DNA from: an uncultured Alphaproteobacteria bacterium
GTDB taxonomy: Bacteria > Pseudomonadota > Alphaproteobacteria > Micropepsales > Micropepsaceae
Direction: 5' to 3'
Assembly (NCBI GenBank): GCA_903857685.1
Contig: CAIOFO010000015.1
Span: 1-40,543, forward strand
Length of the DNA stretch: 40,543 nt
Position numbers and translations under genes: made by a program. The notes beneath the pieces were generated by a model. The model was given only the letters and a program-made list of their open reading frames with translations. It was not told where the DNA came from and did not search any database. This document shows positions 1 to 8,909 of the stretch, piece after piece. Numbering within the stretch: the first letter of the stretch is position 1; each line of letters opens with the position of its first letter.

Positions 1-880
1 GTTCCCGCAAAGCCGGCAGGCGCAGGTTCACGACGTTGAGCCGGTAGAGAAGGTCTTCGCGGAAGGTGCCGCGCTTGACCGCCTCGGTGAGGTCGCGGTT
101 CGAGGTGGCGATGATGCGGATGTCGACCTTGACCGGTTTGGTGCCGCCGACGCGGTCGATCTCGCGTTCCTGGATGGCGCGCAGCAGCTTGGCCTGCAGG
201 CGGGCATCCATCTCGCTGATTTCGTCCAGCAGCAGGGTGCCGCCATTGGCTTCCTCGAACTTGCCGATGCGCCGGGCGATGGCGCCGGTAAAGGCACCCT
301 TCTCATGGCCGAACAATTCGGATTCCAGCAGATTTTCCGGAATGGCGGCGCAGTTGACCGAGATGAAGGGCTTTTCGTGGCGCAGGGATTTCCTGTGGAC
401 ATAACGCGCCACCACTTCCTTGCCGGTGCCGCTTTCGCCGGTGATCAGGATCGAGGCTTCGCTGCCGGCGATCTGGTCGGCCAGCGACAGCACCGCCGTC
501 ATGGCTTCGTCTTCATGAATCAGCTGGTGCGATTCATCGGCCACGGCGGCCAGCACGGCGGCGATGAGTTCGGCATCGGCCGGCAGGGGCAGATATTCCT
601 TGGCGCCGGCGCGGATGGCGTCCACCGCCCGGCGGGTGTCGGTGCCGACGCCGCACGCCACCACCGGGGTGCAGATGCGCTCGGCAGCCAGGCCCTTGAC
701 CAAGGCGCTGATGTCCAGCGTCACATCGCAAAAAACCAGGTCGGCGCCCGAGCCGCCGCGCAGGCTGTCGAGCGCCTGTTCGATCGAGGCCGCGTGGGTG
801 ACTTTCGCGCCCCGATCCATGGCGATCTTGGTCGCCGCGCCGATTTGGCCGTTCAGTCCGCCGACAATGAGTAAACGCAT
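1..880 (-). CDS. flbD: FlbD, sigma-54-dependent flagellar regulator (partial, C-terminus off window)
   Basis: Transcriptional activator/repressor of flagellar genes that works with sigma-54 RNA polymerase. About 293 N-terminal residues are visible, beginning at the ATG whose complement ends at 880 ([12 protein letters not shown]). A receiver-like domain covers roughly residues 1-115 but is degenerate: the usual acidic pair is replaced by GGLNG and the KP motif by LPLP, while an aspartate remains at about D52 (FCD). The AAA+ domain follows, with Walker A GESGTGKE near 148-155, the sigma-54 contact loop GAFTGA near 195-200 and Walker B GGTLLLDE near 213-220. The DNA-binding C-terminus lies beyond base 1. 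It is the last gene of the fliF-fliG-fliH-fliN-flbD operon, the same order as in Caulobacter. A degenerate receiver is also known for Caulobacter FlbD, which is controlled by FliX; no fliX is in this window. Confidence 0.93.
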   Translation of the reverse strand, partial: MRLLIVGGLNGQIGAATKIAMDRGAKVTHAASIEQALDSLRGGSGADLVFCDVTLDISALVKGLAAERICTPVVACGVGTDTRRAVDAIRAGAKEYLPLPADAELIAAVLAAVADESHQLIHEDEAMTAVLSLADQIAGSEASILITGESGTGKEVVARYVHRKSLRHEKPFISVNCAAIPENLLESELFGHEKGAFTGAIARRIGKFEEANGGTLLLDEISEMDARLQAKLLRAIQEREIDRVGGTKPVKVDIRIIATSNRDLTEAVKRGTFREDLLYRLNVVNLRLPALRE

Positions 881-900
881 GGGATGTTCCTTTGATGCTC

Positions 901-1260
901 TTACGAACCGGATCCGGCCTTGATGATTTCCGTCATGGTGATGCCCAGCCGGTCCTCGACCAGCACGACTTCGCCGCGCGCCACCAGGCGGTCATTGACG
1001 TAGATGTCGATGGCTTCGCCGACCTTGCGGTCCAGCTCCACGATGGTGCCCTTGCCCAGCTTGAGAAGCTGGCTGACTTCCATGGCGGACTTGCCCAGCA
1101 CCGCCGAAACCGTCACCGGCACGTCGAACACCGCTTCCAGGTCAACGGCCGAGCGTTTCGGCGCGGCCTCGCCGGCGCCGTCATTGTTCAGAAGCGCTGC
1201 GGGCACGCCAGCCGGGGTGTCGTGGCTCAGGTCGGGCAGGTCCACATTGTCGGTGGCCAT
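901..1260 (-). CDS. fliN: FliN, flagellar motor switch C-ring protein
   Basis: Component of the cytoplasmic C-ring that takes part in torque generation and switching. The 119-residue product has a short variable acidic N-terminus (about 1-38) and a C-terminal SpoA/FliN fold with the family signature [18 protein letters not shown] around residues 65-82 and [20 protein letters not shown] after it. Length is normal for a FliN. It starts at the ATG ending at 1260, three bases after the fliH stop, and is followed 20 bases later by flbD, so it belongs to the fliF operon. Confidence 0.95.
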   Translation of the reverse strand: MATDNVDLPDLSHDTPAGVPAALLNNDGAGEAAPKRSAVDLEAVFDVPVTVSAVLGKSAMEVSQLLKLGKGTIVELDRKVGEAIDIYVNDRLVARGEVVLVEDRLGITMTEIIKAGSGS

Positions 1261-1263
1261 AGT

Positions 1264-1920
1264 TTATCCTTTCAACGCGTTTGAATCAGAAGAAGCAGGC
1301 GAATTGGAAAAGCGCCGTTCGATCAGGGCGTCGAGCGCGGCTTCGATCGCCGCCTCGCTGCGTTCGCTGCCGCCGCCGCGCCATTCGATGCGGCAATCGG
1401 CGCCGGTCACGGCCGGGTCGGCGGCGATCATTACGCGGCCCTCATAACCTTCTTCCAGGGCGATGGCCTGGATGCGGGGCTCAAGCGCGGCAACAACGGC
1501 GGGAGAAGCGCGCAATGTGATGCGGGGTTCGCCGATCGCCTGGTGCATGGCCTCGCGCAGGGCGGCTTCGACATCGCCGGCCGGAAGCGCCGCCAGGGCG
1601 GCGGGAGCGATTTTCTTGGCGGCGGCGAAGGCCAGCTCGGTGGCCTCGGCGCGGATTTCCTCGATCGCCATGCGGCTCTGGTCCAGCACGGCGCGGATCG
1701 AAATCACCAGCGCGGCGATGGTACGCTCGACATTTTCCGTGGCCTGCACCTGGCCTGACTCGGCGCCTTCCTGCTTGGCGCGGGCGCACATGGTCTCGAT
1801 TTCATCGGTGGTGAGGACCTTCTTCTGCCGGCCGCGGGCAGCCGGCGAGGCCACCTCGCCGCCGTCGCGGAATTCGGTGTCGAAGGTGAATTTGGCGGAT
1901 TTTACGGAGGAGGGGGCCAT
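1264..1920 (-). CDS. fliH: FliH-type flagellar export apparatus protein (FlbE-like)
   Basis: Regulator/stator of the flagellar export ATPase FliI. The 218-residue product is poorly conserved in sequence, as is usual for FliH. It has an N-terminal segment up to about residue 45, an alanine/glutamate-rich helical middle (about 45-110) and a C-terminal domain with RITLRASPAVVAALEPRI and the ADPAVTGADCRIEWRGGG motif that is typical of FliH C-termini. The ATG at 1920 shares its A with the fliG stop (TGATG), which argues for translational coupling. A TTG one codon upstream is possible but less likely. Its place between fliG and fliN supports the call; in Caulobacter the gene here is flbE/fliH. Confidence 0.88.
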   Translation of the reverse strand: MAPSSVKSAKFTFDTEFRDGGEVASPAARGRQKKVLTTDEIETMCARAKQEGAESGQVQATENVERTIAALVISIRAVLDQSRMAIEEIRAEATELAFAAAKKIAPAALAALPAGDVEAALREAMHQAIGEPRITLRASPAVVAALEPRIQAIALEEGYEGRVMIAADPAVTGADCRIEWRGGGSERSEAAIEAALDALIERRFSNSPASSDSNALKG

Positions 1921-2954
1921 CAATACACCAGCTCGTCTTCGGCGCTGCCGCCGGCGATCATGATCTCGCCCTTGTTGGCCAGGTCTTTGGCGATGTTGAC
2001 CATCCGCATCTGGGCCTCGTCCACATCCTTCAGGCGCACCGGTCCCATCGCTTCCATGTCCTCGCGCAGGATCTTGCCGGCGCGTTCGGACATGTTGGAG
2101 AAGAACACGTCGCGCAGCCCGTCGGTGGCGCCCTTCAGCGCCAGGCCCAGCTTGTCCTTCTCGACATTGCGCAGCAGGGTCTGGATCGAACCCGGATCCA
2201 GCTTGGACAGGTCCTCGAAGGTGAACATCAGGGCCTTGATGCGCTCGGCGCTGTCGCGCGAACGCTCTTCCAGGGCGGTGATGAAGCGGCTTTCGGTCTG
2301 GCGGTCGAAATTGTTGAAGATTTCCGCCATCTGCTCATGGGCGTCGCGCTTGGCGGTGCGGGCGAGGTTGGACATGAACTCGATGCGCAGGGTGTTTTCC
2401 ACCTTGTCGAGAATGTCCTTTTGCACGCTTTCCATGCGCAGCATCCGCTGCACGACTTCCAGGGCGAATTCTTCCGGCAGCGCGCCCAGCACGCGGGCGG
2501 CATGTTCCGGCTTGATCTTGGACAGCACCACGGAAACGGTCTGGGGATATTCGTTCTTCAGGTAATTGGCCAGCACAGTTTCGTTCACGTTGGCCAGCTT
2601 GTCCCACATGGTGCGGCCGGCCGGGCCGCGGATTTCTTCCATGATGGAGCCGACCTTGTCCTCGGGCATCATGCAGGCGAGCAGGCGCTCGGTGGATTCA
2701 TAGGAACCCATCAGCGAGCCGGTGCCCGACATCTGGCCGACAAAGTCCACCAGCAGTTTTTCGATCAGGCCGGAACTCACCGAGCCGAGATTGGACATCA
2801 CCTGGGAGACTTCCTTGATCTCCTCTTCGTCCATCATGCTCCAGATCTTGGCCGAGTGATCCTCGCCCAACGACAGCATGATGACGGCGGCGCGCTCGGC
2901 CCCGGAGAGGGAGCGGATATCGTCTTTGACGGCGGCTTTTGCGACTTTTGACAT
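1920..2954 (-). CDS. fliG: FliG, flagellar motor switch protein
   Basis: C-ring protein that binds the MS-ring protein FliF through its N-terminus and interacts with the MotA stator through its C-terminus. The 344-residue length is normal. The middle domain contains the [15 protein letters not shown] segment. The C-terminal domain contains [20 protein letters not shown] followed by the charged torque helix region, where [19 protein letters not shown] and [19 protein letters not shown] are the classic signatures. It lies two bases downstream of the fliF stop and overlaps fliH by one base. Confidence 0.97.
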   Translation of the reverse strand: MSKVAKAAVKDDIRSLSGAERAAVIMLSLGEDHSAKIWSMMDEEEIKEVSQVMSNLGSVSSGLIEKLLVDFVGQMSGTGSLMGSYESTERLLACMMPEDKVGSIMEEIRGPAGRTMWDKLANVNETVLANYLKNEYPQTVSVVLSKIKPEHAARVLGALPEEFALEVVQRMLRMESVQKDILDKVENTLRIEFMSNLARTAKRDAHEQMAEIFNNFDRQTESRFITALEERSRDSAERIKALMFTFEDLSKLDPGSIQTLLRNVEKDKLGLALKGATDGLRDVFFSNMSERAGKILREDMEAMGPVRLKDVDEAQMRMVNIAKDLANKGEIMIAGGSAEDELVY

Positions 2955-2956
2955 GA

Positions 2957-4570
2957 TTATACCGGTTGATGCAGCCAGGTGCGGATGATCGCCAGCGCTT
3001 CCTCGGGATGCGCGTCAACCACTTCGCCAATTTTCTTGATCGAGGATTCCCGCACCTGGCCTTCGATCTGGCTGATGTCGATCGAACTTGCCGGCGTTAT
3101 GCTCAATTGCGCGGATGCGCCGGATTGCTGAGAGCCCGCGGGTGCGGGCAGGGCGCCGGCCGATGGCGCGGACCCGCCGATCTGCTGCGGGGTGGTGTAA
3201 TTGTTGTTGGGGGCGAACATGCGCGCAATCAGCGGCCGGGCCACGAACAGCCCGATCAGGAGCGCGGTCACGCTCATGATCGCCGCCTCGATGATCTTGA
3301 ACCAATAGGAACTGTCCAGGCCCAGCAGCGGCTTGGGCGCGGGGGTGGCGTCGCCGGCGTCGACGCGGGCGAAGGCCATGTTGGTGACCTGCACCTGGTC
3401 GCCGCGGGTGGTGTCGAAACCCATCGCTGATTTCACCAGGCTGGTGATCTGGGCCATCTCGGCAGTGCTGCGCGGCTTGTAGCTGGCCGCATCGCCCGAG
3501 CCGTCCACCACCACGGCAACGGAGAGGCGCTTGACGTCGCCGCCATCCTGGGTGCTGGTCTTCACCGTCTTGGAAATCTCGTAATTGGTGGTTTCCTCGG
3601 TGTGATCCGAAACCGATTTGCTGCTGTCTGCACCGCCGCTCTGGGCCGCGCCGGGCAGGGCACTGGCGACCGAGACGGCCGCGCCGCCGCCGGCGCCGTT
3701 ATTGTCGGCGGAATTCTGCTCCACCGTCTGGGTCGAGCGGATCACCTTGGAATCCGGATCGTAGCTTTCCGAGGTGGTGCTGACATGGTTGTAGTTCATG
3801 TCGGCGGCGACCTGCACCCGCACATGACCGGTGCCCACCACGCTGGCGAGAATGGATTCGATGCGCTTGCGCAGCCGGTCTTCGTAATCGGTTGTGCTCT
3901 GTTCCTGGTCGGCGCTGGTGGCGTCGGCGCCCGACTTGTCGTCGCCGCCGGCCAGAAGATTGCCGTGATCGTCCACAATGGCGACGCGGTCGGCGCTCAG
4001 GCTGGCGACCGCGGCCGCCACCAGATGCTGGATGGCGGACACCTGTTCATGGCCCAGCACATTGCGGGTCTTCAGGACCACCGAGGCGGACGGGGTCTGG
4101 TCGTCGCGGCTGAAAACCTGGCGCTCGGGAATGACAAGATGCACCCGGGCGCTCTCGATGCCGTCTATGGTCTGGATGGAACGGGCCAGCTCGCCTTCCA
4201 GGGCGCGCAGGCGATTGATGTTCTGGACGAAGGCGGTGGTGCCAAAGGCATCCGACTTGTCGAAGATTTCATAGCCGACTCCGGCAGCGGGCAGATTCTC
4301 CTGGGCCAGCGCCATGCGCAGCTTGGTAACCTGGTCGGCGGGCACCAGGATCGTGCCGCCATCGCCCTTGGCGTCGTATTTGACATTCATCGCATCCAGC
4401 TTGGCGGTGACGGCGGCGGCATCGCGCGCTTCCAGCCCGGCATACAGGATGGTCTTGGGCGGCTCGGTGATGGCGCCCGCGATATAGAGGAAGAAGGCGG
4501 TCAGGACGGCGGCGACACCGGCCATCACGCCGAAGCGCGCTGCTCCAACCGCTTTGAAGAATTCCGGCAC
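2957..4570 (-). CDS. fliF: FliF, flagellar MS-ring protein
   Basis: Inner-membrane ring protein on which the basal body assembles. The 537-residue product has an N-terminal transmembrane segment (about 12-34), the periplasmic ring-building domains with [18 protein letters not shown], a second transmembrane segment near residues 420-445 (ending [10 protein letters not shown]) and a short cytoplasmic C-terminus. The last roughly 40 residues ([19 protein letters not shown] onward, ending RTWLHQPV) are the FliG-binding tail. The start is GTG, chosen because AGGAGG sits seven bases upstream of it and the protein begins PEFFKAVG. It is the first gene of the operon. The preceding 173 bases hold two CtrA-like boxes and a palindrome proposed below as an FlbD operator. 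Confidence 0.96.
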   Translation of the reverse strand: MPEFFKAVGAARFGVMAGVAAVLTAFFLYIAGAITEPPKTILYAGLEARDAAAVTAKLDAMNVKYDAKGDGGTILVPADQVTKLRMALAQENLPAAGVGYEIFDKSDAFGTTAFVQNINRLRALEGELARSIQTIDGIESARVHLVIPERQVFSRDDQTPSASVVLKTRNVLGHEQVSAIQHLVAAAVASLSADRVAIVDDHGNLLAGGDDKSGADATSADQEQSTTDYEDRLRKRIESILASVVGTGHVRVQVAADMNYNHVSTTSESYDPDSKVIRSTQTVEQNSADNNGAGGGAAVSVASALPGAAQSGGADSSKSVSDHTEETTNYEISKTVKTSTQDGGDVKRLSVAVVVDGSGDAASYKPRSTAEMAQITSLVKSAMGFDTTRGDQVQVTNMAFARVDAGDATPAPKPLLGLDSSYWFKIIEAAIMSVTALLIGLFVARPLIARMFAPNNNYTTPQQIGGSAPSAGALPAPAGSQQSGASAQLSITPASSIDISQIEGQVRESSIKKIGEVVDAHPEEALAIIRTWLHQPV

Positions 4571-4624
4571 GACAAACCCTCCTGGCGGAAAGGCGCTGGG
4601 AGAAGTCCCTTCGCAAGTCCGCTA

Positions 4625-4638
4625 GGCAAACATTGCCG
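4625..4638. promoter_or_regulatory. Candidate FlbD (ftr-like) operator in the fliF promoter region
   Basis: GGCAAACATTGCCG is a near-palindrome (GGCAA-N3-TTGCC). It lies 55-68 bases upstream of the fliF GTG and nine bases downstream of a CtrA-like box. The identical 14-mer occurs at 17415-17428, upstream of the motA operon, and a 12/14 match occurs at 8816-8829 between the fliK and flgK sigma-54 promoters. In Caulobacter FlbD represses fliF from a site (ftr4) near the transcription start, so the position fits. The assignment is inference. Confidence 0.55.
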
Positions 4639-4647
4639 CGTTTAGGG

Positions 4648-4662
4648 TAAAGTTTGGCTTAA
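4648..4662. promoter_or_regulatory. Candidate CtrA box upstream of fliF
   Basis: TAAA-N7-TTAA on the plus strand (TTAA-N7-TTTA read toward fliF) matches the CtrA consensus TTAA-N7-TTAA at 7 of 8 positions. It sits 78-92 bases before the fliF start. Class II flagellar operons such as fliF are CtrA-activated in Caulobacter. Confidence 0.5.
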
Positions 4663-4691
4663 GGCCGGGGGCCGGGATTTGATGTCTTTTT

Positions 4692-4706
4692 TTAGTCTTT
4701 TGTTAA
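4692..4706. promoter_or_regulatory. Second candidate CtrA box between sciP and fliF
   Basis: TTAG-N7-TTAA matches the CtrA consensus at 7 of 8 positions. It lies about 30 bases farther from fliF than the first box, in a T-rich stretch (poly-T at 4687-4693). Either box alone is weak evidence; two in a 173-base gap are more convincing. Confidence 0.4.
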
Positions 4707-4743
4707 GAAGCGCGGCGCGGCCCCAGCCGCCGCCCGCTCCTTC

Positions 4744-5016
4744 TCAGTTGCGATACTGCTGCACGCGCGTCGCGCGCAGGCCCGCCAGGCCGAAACGATC
4801 AATTGCATGCTGCCAGGCGAGGAATTCCTCCACCGTCAGCGTATAGCGCTTGCAAGCATCGTCCAGGCTGAGAAGGCCGCCACGCACGGCTGCGACAACT
4901 TCGGCCTTGCGCCGGATCACCCAGCGCCGCGTCGAAGGCGGCGGCAGATCGGCGAGCGTCAACGGAGACCCATCGGGTCCGATGACATAGCTCACGCGGC
5001 CTTTGCGCTCTTCCAT
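4744..5016 (-). CDS. sciP: SciP, CtrA-inhibiting regulator (DUF1153)
   Basis: Small helix-turn-helix-like protein that in Caulobacter binds CtrA and blocks activation of CtrA-dependent genes, including flagellar genes. The 90-residue product begins MEERKGRVSYVIGPDG and contains PPPSTRRWVIRRKAEVVAAV, LLSLDDACKRYTLTVEEFL and the end GLAGLRATRVQQYRN, a close match to SciP over its whole length. The ATG ending at 5016 is preferred over an in-frame start 45 codons upstream. Family members begin here, and GGGAG lies seven bases before it. It sits directly upstream of the fliF promoter region and in the same orientation, so regulator and target are neighbours. Confidence 0.9.
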   Translation of the reverse strand: MEERKGRVSYVIGPDGSPLTLADLPPPSTRRWVIRRKAEVVAAVRGGLLSLDDACKRYTLTVEEFLAWQHAIDRFGLAGLRATRVQQYRN

Positions 5017-5120
5017 TGCTAACTCCCGACTACTGCACGGCGAAGATAAGCCTGCCCCTCCTAAGAAAGGGCCAAGAACCGTGGTAAACAAATCCCTATA
5101 CGCAACCGTCAAATTGATCT

Positions 5121-5147
5121 GAAAAGCCCTATTTTTAAGAGCTTTTC
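5121..5147 (-). terminator. Hairpin after flgE, probable terminator
   Basis: GAAAAGCCC and GAGCTTTTC form a nine-base-pair stem (one G-T pair on the minus-strand RNA) around a nine-base AT-rich loop. It starts eight bases past the flgE stop and ends the hook operon transcript before sciP. The T residues are in the stem rather than in a free tail, so efficiency is uncertain. Confidence 0.45.
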
Positions 5148-5154
5148 TCACGCA

Positions 5155-6459
5155 TCAGTTCGTCGGCAATTGTTCCAGCTGGGTCAACATCTGATCGGCC
5201 GTGGTGATAATGCGCGCCGATGCGGAATAAGCCCGCTGGGTTGTGATCAAGTTGGTGAACTCTGTCGCCAGATCCACGGTCGAACCTTCCAGCGAATTGG
5301 ACTGGATGCCGCCCGCCGAACCGGAATTGGCCAGGTTGATGTTGGCCGCGCCCGACGCCTTGGTGGCGCTATAGGCATTGCCCGTCATCTGGCCCAGGCC
5401 GTCCGGATTGGTGAAGGTGGCGATCGGCACCTTGTAAACGTCCTGCGACAGGCCGTTGGAGAACTGCGCCGTTACGGTGCCGTCCTTGCCGATGGTCACG
5501 CCGGTGACGCTGCCGAAAGCGGAGCCGTCCGAGGTCGAGCCGCTCAGCTCCGACGGCGTGTCATACTGCGTCAATCCGCTGGTGCCGGTGACGGTGCCCA
5601 GATTGACGGCGAGCGCCTGCGACGCCAGGCCGGAGCTGGCCGACCAGGGAATCGTCATGGCGATGTTGCCGGAGGCCGGTGAGGCGCCATTGACGTTCTT
5701 CAGTGTGCCGTCGGAATTAAAGGTGACCGTGCCCTGGCTGAGCGCCGTTGAGGTGACGTTCGACGCGGTGCCGGCATAGTTGGCTTCATAGGCCCAGGTG
5801 TTCGCCGCGGTCTTGATGAAGGAGAAGGTAATCGGCTGCTGGCCGCCCTGGCTGTCATAGATGTTGACGGTGCGGGTGAAGTCCGGCGTGACATTGCCGG
5901 CCGCCATGTCGCCCGCGGTATACGAACCGTCAACGGTCGAACTGGCCTGCAAATTGGCCTGCAGCGACATTTTCGTTGAAGCCGCCGCGGTACCTGACAG
6001 GCTGGAGACATTTATCAGGCTGAGGTTGGAGGTGTTGGTCGGCACATTGCCGGCCGCGTCCAGCTTGTAGCCCTGCAGATACAGCCCGGCCGAGTTCACC
6101 AGGTTGCCGCTCGAGTCCGGCGTGAAACTGCCGGCGCGGGTATATTCCTGCGTCGCGGTGGCGCTGGCATTCGACGCGACCACGAAAAAGCCATTGCCTG
6201 AAATCGACAGGTCGGTGGGCGACGAGGTCGTGGTCGGCAACCCTTGTGTCGTCACATTCTGGCTGATGGCGGCAGTGACGCCCGCCGAGGCGTTGCTGCC
6301 GACGCCCGCATCCGCGTTCATGAATGTCGAGAAACTCGCGGTCGCGTCCTTATAGCCGACGGTGTTGACGTTGGCGATGTTGGATGACGTCGCGCTCAGG
6401 GCCTGGCTGTTGGCGTTCAGGCCGGCGATGCCGATTGCTAATGCACCATAGAGACTCAT
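5155..6459 (-). CDS. flgE: FlgE, flagellar hook protein
   Basis: Subunit of the flagellar hook, secreted through the flagellar export apparatus. The 434-residue product opens with the rod/hook N-terminal motif (LYGALAIGIAGLNANSQAL, then SSNIANVNTVGYKDA) and closes with the matching C-terminal motif (EGSTVDLATEFTNLITTQR, YSASARIITTADQMLTQLEQL). The middle is low-complexity, rich in Ser, Thr, Ala and Asn, as usual for hook proteins. The start has GAGGGAAG upstream. It is the last gene of fliK-flgD-flgE. The 86 bases between flgD and flgE carry small GC hairpins (for example GGGC-TTC-GCCC near 6486) but no convincing promoter. Confidence 0.95.
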   Translation of the reverse strand: MSLYGALAIGIAGLNANSQALSATSSNIANVNTVGYKDATASFSTFMNADAGVGSNASAGVTAAISQNVTTQGLPTTTSSPTDLSISGNGFFVVASNASATATQEYTRAGSFTPDSSGNLVNSAGLYLQGYKLDAAGNVPTNTSNLSLINVSSLSGTAAASTKMSLQANLQASSTVDGSYTAGDMAAGNVTPDFTRTVNIYDSQGGQQPITFSFIKTAANTWAYEANYAGTASNVTSTALSQGTVTFNSDGTLKNVNGASPASGNIAMTIPWSASSGLASQALAVNLGTVTGTSGLTQYDTPSELSGSTSDGSAFGSVTGVTIGKDGTVTAQFSNGLSQDVYKVPIATFTNPDGLGQMTGNAYSATKASGAANINLANSGSAGGIQSNSLEGSTVDLATEFTNLITTQRAYSASARIITTADQMLTQLEQLPTN

Positions 6460-6545
6460 TGTTTTGCTTCCCTCAGGGGTGTTTGGGCTTCGCCCGCCTT
6501 CCCCGTGATTGGAGCGCCGCTTTCTGGGCGCCGTGGTTTAAAAAA

Positions 6546-7229
6546 TCAGTTCGCGATTGCCGCGATGGCGGTAAGCGGGACTTCCATGTTTCCGATGACG
6601 AGTTGCGGCGTGCCGGTGGTCATGTCGATCTGGGTGACCGTGCCGGCGCTGGCGACCGAGGTGGTGATGGGCGAGCCATCCGCCGCCGTGGCGGTGACCG
6701 CCAGTTTGTAGGTGCCGTCCGCCAGGCTGTTGCCGTTATTGTCCTGGCCGTTCCAGCTGAAACTGTTGCTGCCCGCCGCCGTCTGGCCGGCGCCGGTATA
6801 GACGACCTTGCCATTGGCATCGGTGACGGTGACCTGCGTGGCCGCGGCGGCGGCGCCCAAAGTGTAGCTCCAATTGGCCTTGCCGCCCGTCAGCGACCCA
6901 TCGCCATTGGTGACGGAAACATTCTTGCCCAGATAGGTGGTGGCATTGATGCCGGCCTGGCTGGTGCCCTGGGAGATCAGGGTCTTGAGATTGGTGTTGG
7001 TGTTGATCTGCTGCTCGACCTGGCTGAACTGCACCAGCTGCTGCGTGAACTGGTTGGAATCCATCGGCGCGGTGGGATCCTGGTTCTTGAGCTGGGTGGT
7101 GAGCAGGGTCAGGAAGGTGCTGAAATTGCCCGACAGCTGGGCCATTGCATCCGGCGCGCTGGTGCTGGCCGCCGCCGTCTGGGCGGTGGTGGTCACGGGC
7201 GCGGTGGTCGCAGGCGTTGTGCTGGTCAT
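6546..7229 (-). CDS. flgD: FlgD, hook assembly (capping) protein
   Basis: Scaffold that caps the growing hook so that FlgE can polymerise. The 227-residue product has a Thr/Ala-rich N-terminus, then the conserved block FLTLLTTQLKNQDPTAPMD with SNQFTQQLVQFSQVEQQ (about residues 39-75). The C-terminal part holds the FlgD Ig-like region, including GSNSFSWNGQDNNGNSLADG and the end PLTAIAAIAN. It lies 12 bases after fliK and upstream of flgE, the normal hook operon arrangement. Confidence 0.94.
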   Translation of the reverse strand: MTSTTPATTAPVTTTAQTAAASTSAPDAMAQLSGNFSTFLTLLTTQLKNQDPTAPMDSNQFTQQLVQFSQVEQQINTNTNLKTLISQGTSQAGINATTYLGKNVSVTNGDGSLTGGKANWSYTLGAAAAATQVTVTDANGKVVYTGAGQTAAGSNSFSWNGQDNNGNSLADGTYKLAVTATAADGSPITTSVASAGTVTQIDMTTGTPQLVIGNMEVPLTAIAAIAN

Positions 7230-7241
7230 GGGATTTGATCC

Positions 7242-8696
7242 TTAAACGTGAATATCGAGGCGGCCGTCGGCAACGCCGCCGGTGAAGGAGATTGCCGTTG
7301 CCGCGCCCTGCACCGCGTCGATCGCGCGGCTGGCGGTGAGATTGGCGCGCGTGCCGCGGTCAGAACCGGTGTCGCCGCTCTGCCCGTTCTGGCTGCGCAA
7401 CGAGAAATTCAGGCCGCTGTTCGAAACGTCCAGGCCGGCATCGCGCAGCGCCTGGGTCAGGCTGCTGGAGTCTTTCTGCAGCAAATTCAGGGTTTCGGGC
7501 TGGTCGGCGGTCATGTGCGCCTCGGTCTTGCCGCTGGCGTCAATCGAAAGGCGGACCTCGACCCGGCCAAGTTCCGGCGGGTCCAGGCGGATATCGAACT
7601 GGCGGGCGCCGCTTTGCGTTCTGGCGGCGATGGCCACGGCCAATGTGTTCACGGTGGCGGCGGTGTCGGCGCCATGGGCGGAAATCTGGACGGTATTGGA
7701 CAGGGAAGCGGCGGGGCTGTTCTGCACCGGAGCGCCGAAATTCAGGGCGGGAACGGCAGCCGGGTTTACTGTGGAGGCTGGCTGTGTCTGCGGTGCGGGC
7801 TGGGCCTGAGGCGCATGGACTTGCGGCTGCGGCGCGGCATCGGCCGTTTGCGCCGCGACTTTTCCGCTTCCGTCCGGACCGGACGCTGATTTGCTGTCGC
7901 TGACCGCACCCTTTATGGCGGCCTGAGCTGCCGCGGTCGGGTTTTTTGCGCCGGATGGCACGCCGGGAAGCTGCGATGCGGCGCCGTTGGCGGCATCTTG
8001 CCCGGCGGCGTTCGGCGTGACGGAGCCCGCCAGCGGTGTCGCGGCGGCGGCGTCCGCCGATGCTTTTCCGGAATCGGCGCCGACCGCGCCGACATTGGCG
8101 CCGGTATTGGCACTGGTTGCGTCATTGGCGGCTGCCGCGATCTGCGGGCCGGGCGGTGTGGCGCCGGCCTGGGCCTGCGCCAGCGCCAGGGCGTTCGGAT
8201 CGGGCAGCGGCGACGGCGGGGGGACTTGCGGCTGCTGGGCCGGCTGCTGCTGGTCGGGCTGCTGCTGCGCCTGGGCGGTCTGGTCCGCGCCATTATTGTC
8301 GTTGGCGGCGGCACTATCCTTGGCGAGCGCCTTGCCATCGGCGGCTTTTGAGTCCGTGGCTTTGGTGTCAGCGGTTTTGGCGTCTGTGTTCTTGCTGCCG
8401 GATGTCTTGGCTGCCCCGGCCGGGGCGGCGCCGTGATGGTCCTTGGGCGCGGCGGACGCATCGTTGCCGGCGTCATCGGATTTCTTGACTGCCTCATGAT
8501 GGTCTTCGTCGGAAACCGGCTTGGCGGCTTGCGGTTTTGCCTGCAATGCGGCGGTTGCGGCCAGCATCACGCCGAAAGGCGAGCGATCGGCCGCATTCTT
8601 GTCGTCCACGGCATTCGATTTGCCCGGCAACTTGCCCGCATTGTTCGAAGCCGCGATCGCACTGGTCGAGAGAGATGCCAAAACAAAAACTCGCAT
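7242..8696 (-). CDS. fliK: FliK, flagellar hook-length control protein
   Basis: Secreted molecular ruler that ends hook growth and switches export specificity. The 484-residue product is low-complexity over roughly 1-330 (Ala, Pro, Gln, Asp-rich). Its conserved C-terminal domain has FDIRLDPPELGRVEVRLSID and AHMTADQPETLNLLQKDSSS, then LTQALRDAGLDVSNSGLNFS. The ATG at 8696 has AGAGG nine bases upstream. However, the sigma-54 promoter at 8715-8729 would put the transcript start near 8703, leaving too short a leader for that site. Initiation at the in-frame TTG at 8681 (MASLSTSAIAAS) is a real alternative. First gene of fliK-flgD-flgE. Confidence 0.9.
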   Translation of the reverse strand: MRVFVLASLSTSAIAASNNAGKLPGKSNAVDDKNAADRSPFGVMLAATAALQAKPQAAKPVSDEDHHEAVKKSDDAGNDASAAPKDHHGAAPAGAAKTSGSKNTDAKTADTKATDSKAADGKALAKDSAAANDNNGADQTAQAQQQPDQQQPAQQPQVPPPSPLPDPNALALAQAQAGATPPGPQIAAAANDATSANTGANVGAVGADSGKASADAAAATPLAGSVTPNAAGQDAANGAASQLPGVPSGAKNPTAAAQAAIKGAVSDSKSASGPDGSGKVAAQTADAAPQPQVHAPQAQPAPQTQPASTVNPAAVPALNFGAPVQNSPAASLSNTVQISAHGADTAATVNTLAVAIAARTQSGARQFDIRLDPPELGRVEVRLSIDASGKTEAHMTADQPETLNLLQKDSSSLTQALRDAGLDVSNSGLNFSLRSQNGQSGDTGSDRGTRANLTASRAIDAVQGAATAISFTGGVADGRLDIHV

Positions 8697-8714
8697 TGAA
8701 CCGAACCTCTCGTA

Positions 8715-8729
8715 GCAAGGGCCGGACCA
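8715..8729 (-). promoter_or_regulatory. Sigma-54 promoter of the fliK-flgD-flgE operon
   Basis: On the minus strand the sequence reads TGGTCCG-GCCC-TTGC. It matches the -24/-12 consensus TGGCACG-N4-TTGC at 9 of 11 positions with exact GG-N10-GC spacing. The predicted transcript start is near 8703. Hook operons of Caulobacter are sigma-54/FlbD dependent. Confidence 0.7.
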
Positions 8730-8815
8730 GAATTTTTGCCGCCGGAATCCCGGGATTTTTTCGTTAGTGCGTGTTCACGAAGAGCAGAAAGGGGCGGGCA
8801 TGAACTGCCGCACTG

Positions 8816-8829
8816 GGCAAACTCTGCCG
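8816..8829. promoter_or_regulatory. Candidate shared FlbD enhancer between fliK and flgK
   Basis: GGCAAACTCTGCCG matches the fliF and motA-operon element GGCAAACATTGCCG at 12 of 14 positions. It lies about 98 bases upstream of the predicted flgK start and about 120 bases upstream of the predicted fliK start, normal distances for a sigma-54 activator site. A further TGCCG/GGCAA pair overlaps it from 8806. Confidence 0.5.
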
Positions 8830-8894
8830 CCTCCTGGGACGGATGGGGAAGCATAAAACCCCATGTTTCCCGGGCTAAAACGCGCCTTTCGGCA

Positions 8895-8909
8895 TGGCAC
8901 GGCCCTTGC
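8895..8909 (+). promoter_or_regulatory. Sigma-54 promoter of flgK-flgL
   Basis: TGGCACG-GCCC-TTGC is a perfect match to the sigma-54 -24/-12 consensus. GG is at 8896-8897 and GC at 8908-8909. The predicted start is near 8921, giving a leader of about 26 bases to the GTG at 8947. It rules out the upstream in-frame ATG at 8863 as the flgK start. Confidence 0.92.

Noticed and set aside
6460-6545. Separate sigma-54 promoter for flgE
   Set aside because: No GG-N10-GC pair with TGGC/TTGC context could be found on the minus strand; small GC hairpins are present but no promoter.
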